Positions 42,707 through 51,146 are shown, counted from the first letter of the stretch. The stretch is 64,000 bases of DNA from Desulforadius tongensis (GCF_016907915.1 NZ_JAFBCW010000011.1:23599-87598); one strand, 5' to 3'. Numbers and translations are program-made. The notes: generated by a model from the sequence alone, not told the origin.

Positions 42707-42739
42707 TTAATATACCGCTAACGCCGGTTCGCTGGTATA
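42704..42739. repeat. Right copy of 36-bp direct repeat (putative attachment site)
   Basis: Identical to 37839-37874. It encodes the last 11 residues (ending SEPALAVY) and stop of the gene at 42707-43189, so an integration here leaves that gene intact. Confidence 0.85.
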
Positions 42740-43189
42740 AATTCTGTTTGTACTTACATTCCGAATGTTTTTAACGGCAAATTTATTTTCCTGCTCATTA
42801 AACTTTCCAATGGCTTCTATCTTATCTCCTTCTTTGATTTCCGGCAGCTCTTTATTACTTTCTCCCACATATTTAAGAAAAGTGCAGCTAATAATTTCCT
42901 GATCATTTTTTTCTATCTCCAGTTCACCGACAATGGAATCCAGGCCGATTTCATTTTTTAGTTCCCAACGGGCTTTCTTCACTGTACCAACCAGTGAACT
43001 TTCCCCGGGAACGCGGGATTCCCTAAGAATTCTGCCGATTTTACTGGTGTTAACCATTAATACAGGCAGCAGGATAAGCACCAGGGGGGTTAAACAGAGC
43101 ACGGTTATTGTAATCCATCCATACCATTTTATTAACTTGTCCTTTCTTTCCCTGGGCGTTTCTATGTCAATTTTAGGCCCAGCAGCCAA
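42707..43189 (-). CDS. Membrane protein with OB-like domain, unknown
   Basis: The TTG at 43189 lies 8 nt after GGAGG. A basic N-terminus is followed by one or two spans (WITITVLCLTPLVLILLPVL), and then a region with SSLVGTVKKARWEL, GDKIEAIGKF and FAVKNIRNVS, suggestive of an OB fold. It starts 12 bp after the UspA gene. Its 3' end is the repeated attachment sequence. Confidence 0.7.
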   Translation of the reverse strand: MAAGPKIDIETPRERKDKLIKWYGWITITVLCLTPLVLILLPVLMVNTSKIGRILRESRVPGESSLVGTVKKARWELKNEIGLDSIVGELEIEKNDQEIISCTFLKYVGESNKELPEIKEGDKIEAIGKFNEQENKFAVKNIRNVSTNRIYTSEPALAVY

Positions 43190-43201
43190 ATTTAACACCT
43201 C

Positions 43202-43651
43202 CTATTTCACCATTAATACAGTAATGAGATGTTCCTTAGCCACCCTTTCTTTGACTTTACTGGATGTATTGCCCGGGCCCGGTGCTTTTGTACCCAGCAC
43301 CAGTAAATCATAGTTACCCTCTTTTATTTCTTTTATAATTTCTTCCGCCGGTTTTCCTTCCCTTGTTTTCCAGTTAAAAGTAATCCCCTTTTGGCCGGCT
43401 TTTTCTGTAAAACTATCCAATACCTTCTCAGCCTGCTCATTGGCAATTTCACCTATATAATCAACAAAACGTTCTTTAGCGGTAAATGTCAGCAGCGTAT
43501 CCACTTCTCCGTAATGAACCAGGTTATTTTCTTTCACATTCAGTAATGTAATTTTACTTTCGGTTTTCTCTGCCAGTAAAAGGACCTGCTCCATCACTTT
43601 TTCAATGTTAATTTCTTCCCCGTGCATTGCCAGCAGTATGTTTTTATACAT
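43202..43651 (-). CDS. Universal stress protein, UspA family
   Basis: The 149-residue protein opens YKNILLAMHGEE and ends with a family C-terminus (LLVLGTKAPGPGNTSSKV, then ITVLMVK). The ATP-binding loop appears as GTKAPGPGN, near the G-x2-G-x9-G(S/T) pattern. The ATG at 43651 fits GGTGA. It lies in the operon started by the YeiH-type transporter. Confidence 0.85.
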   Translation of the reverse strand: MYKNILLAMHGEEINIEKVMEQVLLLAEKTESKITLLNVKENNLVHYGEVDTLLTFTAKERFVDYIGEIANEQAEKVLDSFTEKAGQKGITFNWKTREGKPAEEIIKEIKEGNYDLLVLGTKAPGPGNTSSKVKERVAKEHLITVLMVK

Positions 43652-43749
43652 TTCACCAACTCCCATTGTAAACCGATTATGTGAATGGTACTTATAATCA
43701 AATAAGCAGGAAAAGCATAAAGCTTTACCTGCTTATTTATACTCTATTT

Positions 43750-43845
43750 TTAGGCAATTATCTTGGCTAAGAACACCAGGGCCAGTCCTAGAACGATAAC
43801 TGCATAATCCTGTTTACGGGTTTTTTTATCTTTGGCATCAGCCAT
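43750..43845 (-). CDS. 31-residue single-span membrane protein following YeiH
   Basis: The ATG at 43845 follows CGGAGGTG by 6 nt, an excellent ribosome site. The peptide has a basic N-terminus (MADAKDKKTRKQ), then DYAVIVLGLALVFLAKIIA, one span. It lies downstream of the first YeiH-type transporter. A second small gene with a matching DY-plus-LALV motif follows the second YeiH gene, so this is very likely a real accessory peptide. Confidence 0.75.
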   Translation of the reverse strand: MADAKDKKTRKQDYAVIVLGLALVFLAKIIA

Positions 43846-43867
43846 TTAGAACACCTCCGTTATAACT

Positions 43868-43932
43868 CCCCTGAAAAATGTTATCCTGCTAAGCCCGGCT
43901 TCTCATCCTCTGATGGTGCCGTTTGCGGCATA
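43868..43932 (-). repeat. Dispersed intergenic element, copy A
   Basis: The minus strand contains GGATAACATTTTTCAGGGGA and a preceding GGCACCA. Both match copy B (52736-52852), but the inner hairpin is short. It sits right after the YeiH stop and before the 31-residue gene. Confidence 0.6.
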
Positions 43933-43937
43933 AAGGG

Positions 43938-45014
43938 CTACTCTAAAATTGGTCCTAAGAACAGCTTGATAACAGCCAGGGCAAATACAGCTTTAATCAG
44001 TGCCACGATGAAACCGAGAATGATACCGTCTTTACCGGCCGCCTTCATGTCTGAAAACTTGGTTGTTAAGCCAATGCTGGCAAAGCCAAGGGTAAAGGCA
44101 TATTCCATAAACAGCTTACCCTGCTTAATTTCTTCTTTGGTAAAGAATCCAGCGGTGTTCATAGCCATTACAGCCATAAAAGCCAGTACGAACACCGGGA
44201 ACTTATCCATAATGAATTTGGTCTTGTCAATTTCTTTAGCCTCTTTGGATTCGCGCCCCAGTACCTGCATGACAACGTACAGTACTACAAAGGGCAGCAG
44301 GATAACCCTACCCATGTTGAAAATACCGGCCATCAGACCTGCATCTTCACCGTAAGCGAAACCAGCGGCCAACACCTGTGCGGAGTTAACAATTGACACC
44401 CCAACCCAGGCACCAAATTCGTTTTGGGTTAAGCCGATAGCTTTACCGATGGGTGGCAGAATAAACAGCATTAATAAACCAAAAATCAAAATTGAAGCAA
44501 TGGTGTAAGCCATTTCTTGACCTTTGGCCCGGATGGATGGACCGGTGGCAACGGTGGCGGAAACACCACAGATGGCAAAACCGGCAGATAAGCAGCCGCC
44601 CAAAGTATCAGTTAATTGGAATCTGCTCTTCAATAAGAACATCAGCCATACTGTACCGAAAAGGGTCACCGTAATAAAGGCCATACTCATTGCACCAACG
44701 TCCACCAGGCTGGCCCAGGTGTATTTAAGACCCATAACTACAATACCGGTTTTAGTAAATATCGTGGAAAATTTTAAACCGGGTTCAAATACACTGGGAA
44801 CACCCACTGTGTTGCGAATAATCATACCAAAAATAATTGCAGCAAATACATAGTTTAAACTAAGGGTACTGCGCAATTCCTTGTAGTTGTGCTTGAACCA
44901 GCTATCCCATTGTACAGCTGCATAGGCTAAAATAGTTACCAAGATCAAACCGGGAATTGCTTTAATAATCTTTTCTGACAAACTGGCTTCCTGTGCTGTT
45001 TGTGCTTGTGACAA
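43938..45014 (-). CDS. YeiH-family (putative sulfate exporter family) transporter 1
   Basis: The 358-residue protein has about ten spans. Conserved family stretches are FAAIIFGMIIRNT, FSTIFTKTGIVVMG, GFAICGVSATVATGPSIRAK and GVSIVNSAQVLAAGFAYG. The substrate of this family is not well established. The TTG at 45014 (MSQAQTAQE) lies 6 nt after GGAGGTG. It heads an operon with the 31-residue peptide, UspA and the OB-like membrane protein, and is divergent from the histidine kinase. Confidence 0.88.
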   Translation of the reverse strand: MSQAQTAQEASLSEKIIKAIPGLILVTILAYAAVQWDSWFKHNYKELRSTLSLNYVFAAIIFGMIIRNTVGVPSVFEPGLKFSTIFTKTGIVVMGLKYTWASLVDVGAMSMAFITVTLFGTVWLMFLLKSRFQLTDTLGGCLSAGFAICGVSATVATGPSIRAKGQEMAYTIASILIFGLLMLFILPPIGKAIGLTQNEFGAWVGVSIVNSAQVLAAGFAYGEDAGLMAGIFNMGRVILLPFVVLYVVMQVLGRESKEAKEIDKTKFIMDKFPVFVLAFMAVMAMNTAGFFTKEEIKQGKLFMEYAFTLGFASIGLTTKFSDMKAAGKDGIILGFIVALIKAVFALAVIKLFLGPILE

Positions 45015-45131
45015 GAACCACACCTCCAAATGATTAATTATTTAATAGGTTAACCGGTTTATAAATTTGGGGTTAATTTAAAGCAATCTAATATATCACC
45101 ACCTTAAGAGAATTTATGTTTATGTTATTTA

Positions 45132-45173
45132 TTTGTCAGCATCATTACTTGTTTTTTGTCAGCAATATTACTT
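45132..45173. promoter_or_regulatory. Two 19-bp direct repeats between YeiH-1 and the histidine kinase
   Basis: TTTGTCAGCATCATTACTT (45132-45150) and TTTGTCAGCAATATTACTT (45155-45173) differ at two bases and are spaced 23 bp centre to centre, about two helix turns. They suit a dimeric regulator, possibly the LuxR-type response regulator encoded nearby. Confidence 0.5.
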
Positions 45174-45308
45174 AATTAACTGTTGGCAGCCTGTGCATGA
45201 GAGTATATTCACTTATTTGCTTGTGAATATAATAATTATTGCCACCATACCCAGTCAATGTATTAAAAGCAACATGATTTTTTTGAACAATCATTTGAAT
45301 TTAATGCA

Positions 45309-45342
45309 CCACCGGGGTGACACATTTGTGTCACCCCGGTGG
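45309..45342. repeat. Perfect 16-bp-arm palindrome upstream of the histidine kinase
   Basis: Arms 45309-45324 and 45327-45342 are perfect complements around TT. It lies 120 bp before the kinase start. It could be an operator or an attenuator. Apart from this and the direct repeats, the 450-bp gap between the divergent genes shows no gene. Confidence 0.65.
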
Positions 45343-45463
45343 ATCTTTTGTATCATTTATGTTTATTGTCTACATTTACTAGGTTAGATTAATTAGTTTT
45401 TCTAAAGGATTAACAAAAAATAATGTCGAAGTATATATTAACCTGTGCTATAGGTGGTCAAAA

Positions 45464-47101
45464 ATGACTTCTATTAAAATTAATACCAAAATTCAAATCA
45501 TCTTATTAGTTATAATTGTAACTTCCTCCATATTATTGTTGCAGCAATCCCTTAATACCTCTGACAGAACTAATAAAATAAACATGTACTCCAAACAGTT
45601 AAATATCAACAATAAGATATCTGCAGATATTAATCACCTTACTGCCAGCGGTCAAAAGTATATTTTATACTCCGACAAACAATATTTAGACGCCTTTAGG
45701 TATTACAGCAAAAAAACCATTGAAGACGAGCACGAGCTTTACAACATTGCCAATCCCATCAATAAGCAAACCATTGCAGATATTATCGAACTAACCAAGG
45801 CTTATATTTCATTTGTGGAAAATGAAGTCTTCCCCACCATCCGCTCCGGAACAGGAATTGACACCGGTAATTACAAATATCTTTTGCTAAGGCATAATGA
45901 GTTGGATCAAGAATTGCAGCAAAAAGCAGCCGCGGTGACTGCAGCAAATATGGAGGACGCCAATAATTATTTTCAAGTTACCGTTACAGGCATTAATAAA
46001 AAGGTAACTTTATTGGTTATATTTCTGTTATCTGCCCTGGTCCTGCTCCTCTGGGGAATATATACCACACTGACTTCGCTATCAGTTCAATATTTATACT
46101 TTGATAAGCTGTCTGAACGTATCAACAGTGCAGTGATACTGGTGGACAACAAGGGATACTTTAAACAATTAAACAAAACTGCCGGGGAGCTGTTAGGTAT
46201 ATCGCCAGATAAAATACTGGAAAACAGTATCAGCGATGTGCCGGTCCTTTTCCCCCAACTGCAGGGTATAACCGAACCCCTGTATGCAGTAATCATGGAA
46301 AAAAAGGAATTACTTAATTATAATCTCACTTACTCTTATGCCGACCAAAAGCTGGATTTAACGGTAGATTATATTCCAATTATTATTTTTAAAAAAATAA
46401 CCGGTGTTATGATCATTGCATCGCTGGTGGAAGAAGATAAAAATAAAAATATCTTATTAGATACTTTAGAAGCAGAAAGAAAAAGAATCTCCATTGAGAT
46501 ACATGATTGGATAGCCAGGTATTTGTCAACTATAATTCACTCGATAGATTATATTTTGCGGTTGAAAGGAGAAAAAAAGGAGCAATTAGAGGATAATCTG
46601 CTCGCCTTGCGCAGCCACTGTCAAAACGCTGCCATCGAAATGAGAAGTTTTATGAATAATATTCACCCCTATTTGATTGATAAGGTTGGTTTGGTATCTG
46701 CCCTGGAATCATACATTAATATTTTTGAAAAACTCAATAACATTAAGGTTTACGTTTTTTATCAAAGCAGGTCGCTAAATATTCCCAGTAAAAACGAGAT
46801 TATAATTTACAGAATAATCCAAGAGGCTTTAAGCAACATAGCTAAACATTCAAAGGCCACCGAAGTGGACATACATTTTACAATTTTACACAACAGGTTA
46901 ACAATAGAGGTAAAAGATAACGGGGGTAATACCGGGGAATATGTCAGCGGAAAAGGCATGTGGGGTATGAAGGAACGGGCTAAATTGGTGGGCGGGGATA
47001 TTAAATTTGAAAATACCAGCTCCGGTTTTTGTGTTACACTAACTGTTCCTATTACACAGGGAGGACAACAAAATGGAGAAAATCAAAGTAATGCTGATTG
47101 A
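45464..47101 (+). CDS. Membrane sensor histidine kinase, NarX/DegS-like (HisKA_3)
   Basis: The 545-residue protein has an N-terminal span, an extracytoplasmic helical sensor of about 150 residues (CHASE3/four-helix-bundle-like), a second span (LLVIFLLSALVLLLWGIYT), and a PAS-like domain (SERINSAVILVDNKGYFKQL). A HisKA_3 domain follows with ERKRISIEIHDWIARYLST (phospho-His), then a HATPase ending GMWGMKERAKLVGGD. It phosphorylates the overlapping LuxR-type regulator. The signal is unknown; the context suggests it controls the YeiH transporters. The ATG follows AGGTGG. Confidence 0.93.
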   Translation: MTSIKINTKIQIILLVIIVTSSILLLQQSLNTSDRTNKINMYSKQLNINNKISADINHLTASGQKYILYSDKQYLDAFRYYSKKTIEDEHELYNIANPINKQTIADIIELTKAYISFVENEVFPTIRSGTGIDTGNYKYLLLRHNELDQELQQKAAAVTAANMEDANNYFQVTVTGINKKVTLLVIFLLSALVLLLWGIYTTLTSLSVQYLYFDKLSERINSAVILVDNKGYFKQLNKTAGELLGISPDKILENSISDVPVLFPQLQGITEPLYAVIMEKKELLNYNLTYSYADQKLDLTVDYIPIIIFKKITGVMIIASLVEEDKNKNILLDTLEAERKRISIEIHDWIARYLSTIIHSIDYILRLKGEKKEQLEDNLLALRSHCQNAAIEMRSFMNNIHPYLIDKVGLVSALESYINIFEKLNNIKVYVFYQSRSLNIPSKNEIIIYRIIQEALSNIAKHSKATEVDIHFTILHNRLTIEVKDNGGNTGEYVSGKGMWGMKERAKLVGGDIKFENTSSGFCVTLTVPITQGGQQNGENQSNAD

Positions 47102-47687
47102 AGACCACAACGTATTTCGCGAAGGCTTGAAAAAACTGATCGATCTGGAGGAAAATATGGCGGTGGTAGCTGAAGCAAACACCTACCAGCAGGCACTGCA
47201 AAACATCAATGATAATGTGGATGTTACACTATTAGACATCAACCTGCCCGACGGCGATGGCTTAGATTTATGCACCAAATTCAAGAAACAGTATCCTCAT
47301 ATTAAACACGTGGCTTTAACCACCTACGATGATGCCATATTTATTAAAAAGGCCATGGAATGCGGTGTAGATGGTTTCGTTCCTAAACACGCCTTCTTTG
47401 ATGAAATAAAAGCGGCCATTCTCATGACCTATAAAGGCCGTTCTTATCTTTACCCGGGTTTAAGCACCGATACAATTATTCACCTTTCTGAACCGGGATT
47501 AACCGAATCTGAGCTGAATATACTGCAGCTGCTGGCCAGTGGAAAAAATCAAAAGGAAATCGCCGGTCAACTTTATATCAGCCTTTCCACTTTTCGCCGT
47601 AGAGTAAAATCCATCTTTAAGAAATTAAAAGTGGGCACCATTGAAGAAGCACTTACAGTGGCCATCAAAAAAGGATTAATTCATTAA
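47073..47687 (+). CDS. LuxR/NarL-family response regulator
   Basis: The 204-residue protein has a receiver domain with phospho-acceptor Asp55 (TLLDINLPDGDG) and a C-terminal helix-turn-helix (TESELNILQLLASGKNQKEI). The start lies inside the kinase gene (29-nt overlap) after GGGAGG, so the pair is co-translated. Candidate targets are the direct repeats at 45132-45173. Confidence 0.94.
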   Translation: MEKIKVMLIEDHNVFREGLKKLIDLEENMAVVAEANTYQQALQNINDNVDVTLLDINLPDGDGLDLCTKFKKQYPHIKHVALTTYDDAIFIKKAMECGVDGFVPKHAFFDEIKAAILMTYKGRSYLYPGLSTDTIIHLSEPGLTESELNILQLLASGKNQKEIAGQLYISLSTFRRRVKSIFKKLKVGTIEEALTVAIKKGLIH

Positions 47688-47717
47688 AAAACAATCTATA
47701 ACCGGAGTGAAGCTGGT

Positions 47718-49187
47718 ATGAAACGGACCACAGAATCAAAAAACATACTTTCATTGTATGTAATAGTATTTGCACTAGGGATCATTATCGTTTTCGGTAT
47801 CATGGAATTTCGTTTTTTAAAAAACATTTTAACCAGTTATGAAAATAGTATTAAGCAAATTGCTATTAATAAAACCAACTCTTTTTTAAATGATCTTAAG
47901 TCCATATCAAGAAATGCTGCCAGGATGATAGAGTTACAGCATATAAATATTGATGAAGCGGTTAACGTTGTGCAAACTTACGACAGGCGCATTACAAATG
48001 TTTATTTGGTAGAGGACAACGGCACCATCCATAGTTCTGTACATGATAACATTAACAAGACATACATTTCCAAATTGGCTCAAAAAGCAGCCTCAAAAAA
48101 AACCGAACCCCAAATTATCATATCTGAAGTAAAAAACGACCGGTTTTCTAAATTTAATGTTATCAGTATGGCCGTTCCCCTGCATGAAAATGGCGGAGTA
48201 CTGATTATAGATTTTAGTATTGATCAATATCAAAGAGAAGTAATAGAGGAATTTACCAATACCAATTATAAATTAGCTGTTTTTGACAGTGAAAACAACC
48301 CCATAATTTGGCCCTTTGATCAGGATCAATTGACCGGCTTTAACTGGGAACAATCTAAGTTTTATGTTCAAAATGAATTATACCAAGTTATAAAAAGTAA
48401 AGTTGGTCAACCCCCGTGGCAGCTGTATTTATTTCAAAAAGAAAATAATTTTGAAAAGTACAGAGCAGTAACGATTATATTTTTGGTATTTGCTCTTTAT
48501 TATTGTTTATATCAATTGCTGGTAGAATTTTGGGGCGTCAACAGTGCTAAAACCTATTTCGACAACATTGACTTCGCTATTTTAAATCAAGTAAATGAAG
48601 GGGTAATTATAACCAACAACGCGGGGGTAATTGTTTTTGCCAATAAAGCAGCTCACAACATTTTTACCGAAAGGAAAAGCAATTTGGTAAATGTAAAATT
48701 AAAAGAGGTGATGGGGTATATTGAAGATTTTCGCAGTGAAGGTGATAACTCCAAAACACTGACTCTTAAAACGTCAGACAAGCTGCTGCAGGCCATTCAT
48801 TCCCCCATCATTAAAAAGGGTAAAAAATTAGGTTCATTAACGGTAATTAGAGCCAACACCGATGAACAAAAAGCCCTTAGAAATGTACTTGACAAACTGG
48901 TGGAAATTATCCCCGAGGGCATAATATATGTGGATAAAAATAATGAAATTATTACCGCTAACTTAATGGCCAAGTGCTACCTGGGTGCTTTGGACAGAGG
49001 TAAAAGTATTTCCGTGATTGATTCTTCACTGGCAGAATTTATTTGTAAAAACATCGATTCCAGAACAATTAACAGAATTAAATTAACTGCCCATGATGTT
49101 TGGTGCGATGTTGCTCCGGTATATGACGACGACGGAGTATACACCGGTACCCTGCTGGTGCTGTTAAACAATGATACCAAAGTGTAA
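47718..49187 (+). CDS. Membrane PAS sensor without an output domain
   Basis: The 489-residue protein has an N-terminal span (SLYVIVFALGIIIVFGIMEF), a Cache-like outer domain of about 220 residues, a second span (AVTIIFLVFALYYCLYQLL) and two PAS-like domains (DFAILNQVNEGVIITNNAGV; LVEIIPEGIIYVDKNNEI). The protein ends there, with no kinase, GGDEF or HTH. It lies 30 bp after the regulator gene. It may act by binding the neighbouring kinase. Confidence 0.85.
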   Translation: MKRTTESKNILSLYVIVFALGIIIVFGIMEFRFLKNILTSYENSIKQIAINKTNSFLNDLKSISRNAARMIELQHINIDEAVNVVQTYDRRITNVYLVEDNGTIHSSVHDNINKTYISKLAQKAASKKTEPQIIISEVKNDRFSKFNVISMAVPLHENGGVLIIDFSIDQYQREVIEEFTNTNYKLAVFDSENNPIIWPFDQDQLTGFNWEQSKFYVQNELYQVIKSKVGQPPWQLYLFQKENNFEKYRAVTIIFLVFALYYCLYQLLVEFWGVNSAKTYFDNIDFAILNQVNEGVIITNNAGVIVFANKAAHNIFTERKSNLVNVKLKEVMGYIEDFRSEGDNSKTLTLKTSDKLLQAIHSPIIKKGKKLGSLTVIRANTDEQKALRNVLDKLVEIIPEGIIYVDKNNEIITANLMAKCYLGALDRGKSISVIDSSLAEFICKNIDSRTINRIKLTAHDVWCDVAPVYDDDGVYTGTLLVLLNNDTKV

Positions 49188-49202
49188 CGGGAGTTTCTGC
49201 AT

Positions 49203-49619
49203 ATGCTTATTAAAATTTTGCTGGTAGTAGATGGTTCCTCTTCCCCAACCAAGATAATATCATTTCTGGACAAGCTAAAGGGAAAACATTTAAACTTAAC
49301 TGCGGTATACGTAATCAACAACCGATGGCAAAATATCCTGGGAGATGAATGGATAAGCAGTAAACGTACTCGCGGTAATTTTTTCCGGTACATGGAAAAA
49401 AAACAGCAGCAAGAGGCCGGGCAAATTTTAGATAAAATTATAAAAAAAGCCCAAGCAATGAATCTGCCCATCAGCACGCTGTTTAAAACCGGTCAACCGC
49501 AGCAGGCGGTACTGTCAGCTTATACTTCCTTGGGCCCCTTTGACATTGTGGTGCTGCCCAGCACAATGAAAAACACGGCCCGGGTATTGACATGCCCTGT
49601 TTTCACCGGCCCGCTCTAA
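49203..49619 (+). CDS. UspA-like universal stress protein
   Basis: The 138-residue protein opens IKILLVVDGSSSPTKI and has the alpha/beta Usp pattern with FDIVVLPSTMKNTARVL near its end. The nucleotide-binding glycine loop is not well preserved, so it may not bind ATP. It starts 15 bp after the PAS protein and is the last gene of the sensor operon. Confidence 0.75.
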   Translation: MLIKILLVVDGSSSPTKIISFLDKLKGKHLNLTAVYVINNRWQNILGDEWISSKRTRGNFFRYMEKKQQQEAGQILDKIIKKAQAMNLPISTLFKTGQPQQAVLSAYTSLGPFDIVVLPSTMKNTARVLTCPVFTGPL

Positions 49620-49624
49620 TAATT

Positions 49625-49771
49625 TTAATGCAGCACCAAAACTAAAATTAATATCACCAGGGCCAGTGACAGGGCCACATAATCTTCCATTCTCTCGGTG
49701 GCAAAAAGGGTCATCAAATGGTGTTCGTTATTCCTTTCCTTTTTACTGCTGCGCCACCACCATTTGGGCAT
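49625..49771 (-). CDS. 48-residue single-span membrane protein following YeiH-2
   Basis: The ATG at 49771 follows GAGGTGG by 4 nt. A basic, Trp-rich N-terminus (MPKWWWRSSKKERNN) leads to RMEDYVALSLALVILILVLV, one span. The DY at the start of the span and LALV inside it match the 31-residue peptide after YeiH-1. It lies 18 bp downstream of the second YeiH gene. Confidence 0.72.
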   Translation of the reverse strand: MPKWWWRSSKKERNNEHHLMTLFATERMEDYVALSLALVILILVLVLH

Positions 49772-49788
49772 AAAACCACCTCACAATG

Positions 49789-50919
49789 TTATGGTTGTTC
49801 GCTAATAAGCAGCATAACGACAACTAATGCCCCAACAGCTTTAAACACCGCCGCCGCCGTACCCACGGCCAGCGGTTTACCTCCTGCCCTGCGCAGTTCA
49901 CTAAATGATATCTGCATACCCAAACCGGCAAGACCGATGGCAAAAAACCAGCTGTATAATTTACGAATAAATATTAACTCCGGGGAAGGCGGCGATGTCT
50001 GCCCCAGCAGCCCAAAGGAAGTTAAAAAAACCATCACCAGAAAGCCGATTACAAATACGGGAAATCTGCTCCATAAGCTGGTATTGATATTAATATCATC
50101 CCCTTCCAGCGGTGCGGAACGGGTGGTAAACACAGCCAGGATCAGCACTACAAAGGGAAGAAATATCACCCGGATAATATTATAGATTTGCCCTGTTTTT
50201 AAACTTACAGAGGCATGATGCGCCGTTTCCGGGTCAAAGGTCAAGCAGGCCGCTAAAATCTGACCGGAGTTAAGAATGCCGGTACCGGCCCAGACTCCGA
50301 ACTGGTGAGGGCTCAACCCAACCAGGGTGCCAACCAGGGGAAAAATAAACAGACAGGCCACCCCAAAGGAAAGAATTGTGGCTATGGAGTATACAACGTC
50401 GGTAGTTTTTGCTCTAACAGCAGGAGCAGCGGCAATTATAGCCGAAACCCCGCAGATTGCCGTACCGGCAGACAGCACTGCCGCCGATGCCGGATCCATA
50501 TCTGCTTTTTTGGCCAACCACAGGGTAAATGATAGGGTGAGAATTACAAATACTGACACAATTATAATGCCGGTGCCGCCCAACCTGGCCACATCCACTA
50601 CGCTATACATTGAGCCCAAGAGAATAACTCCCAGTTTGATAAACAGACTTGATGTTTTTATGCCGGTAACAGCCCAAGCGGGAATAGTAAAAATGTTTCT
50701 TATCAGCATACCGATAATTATTGATAACAGGATATAATTTAGGTGCAGTATATCAATGAGAAATTTTTGGGAATGCTCATTTGATGCAAAGTAGGCTTCT
50801 ATTCCCGGCCATTGTGGAAAACCGAAATCACTTGCCCCCCTGGTAAAAACAGCAATGGCCAGCATCAGCAATATTCCCGGTATAGTTTTTATTACCAGCA
50901 GGGCTTTATTAGACGGCAT
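49789..50919 (-). CDS. YeiH-family transporter 2
   Basis: The 376-residue paralogue of the protein at 43938-45014 shares the family stretches LLSIIIGMLIRN, LFIKLGVILLGSMY, GTAICGVSAIIAAAPAVRAK and GTGILNSGQILAACLTF. It is followed by its own small membrane protein. The ATG follows AAGGAG. It is convergent with the sensor operon. Confidence 0.88.
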   Translation of the reverse strand: MPSNKALLVIKTIPGILLMLAIAVFTRGASDFGFPQWPGIEAYFASNEHSQKFLIDILHLNYILLSIIIGMLIRNIFTIPAWAVTGIKTSSLFIKLGVILLGSMYSVVDVARLGGTGIIIVSVFVILTLSFTLWLAKKADMDPASAAVLSAGTAICGVSAIIAAAPAVRAKTTDVVYSIATILSFGVACLFIFPLVGTLVGLSPHQFGVWAGTGILNSGQILAACLTFDPETAHHASVSLKTGQIYNIIRVIFLPFVVLILAVFTTRSAPLEGDDININTSLWSRFPVFVIGFLVMVFLTSFGLLGQTSPPSPELIFIRKLYSWFFAIGLAGLGMQISFSELRRAGGKPLAVGTAAAVFKAVGALVVVMLLISEQP

Positions 50920-51073
50920 AATTTATCTCCTTCCCTACCTTGTCATAACATCAATATTTTACTATAAATACATCCCAAGGATTCTAATCTATGATAAACT
51001 TAGTTAAATAAACTGTCAACTTTTAGCTATAAGCCTTATTATATTCCCGCACCTGACCGTACAGGTAATAAAA

Positions 51074-51141
51074 ACACCCCCGGCTTGAAGTGAGCCCTGT
51101 CTGCTTGACAGGGCTCACTTCAGCCTCGGGGAGGTTTTTTT
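51074..51141. terminator. Long bidirectional terminator beside amtB
   Basis: An inner perfect 15-bp stem (around TGCTT) is extended by an outer GC-rich stem, with A-rich left and seven-T right flanks. It ends amtB transcription on the minus strand. Confidence 0.85.
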
Positions 51142-51146
51142 AAATA

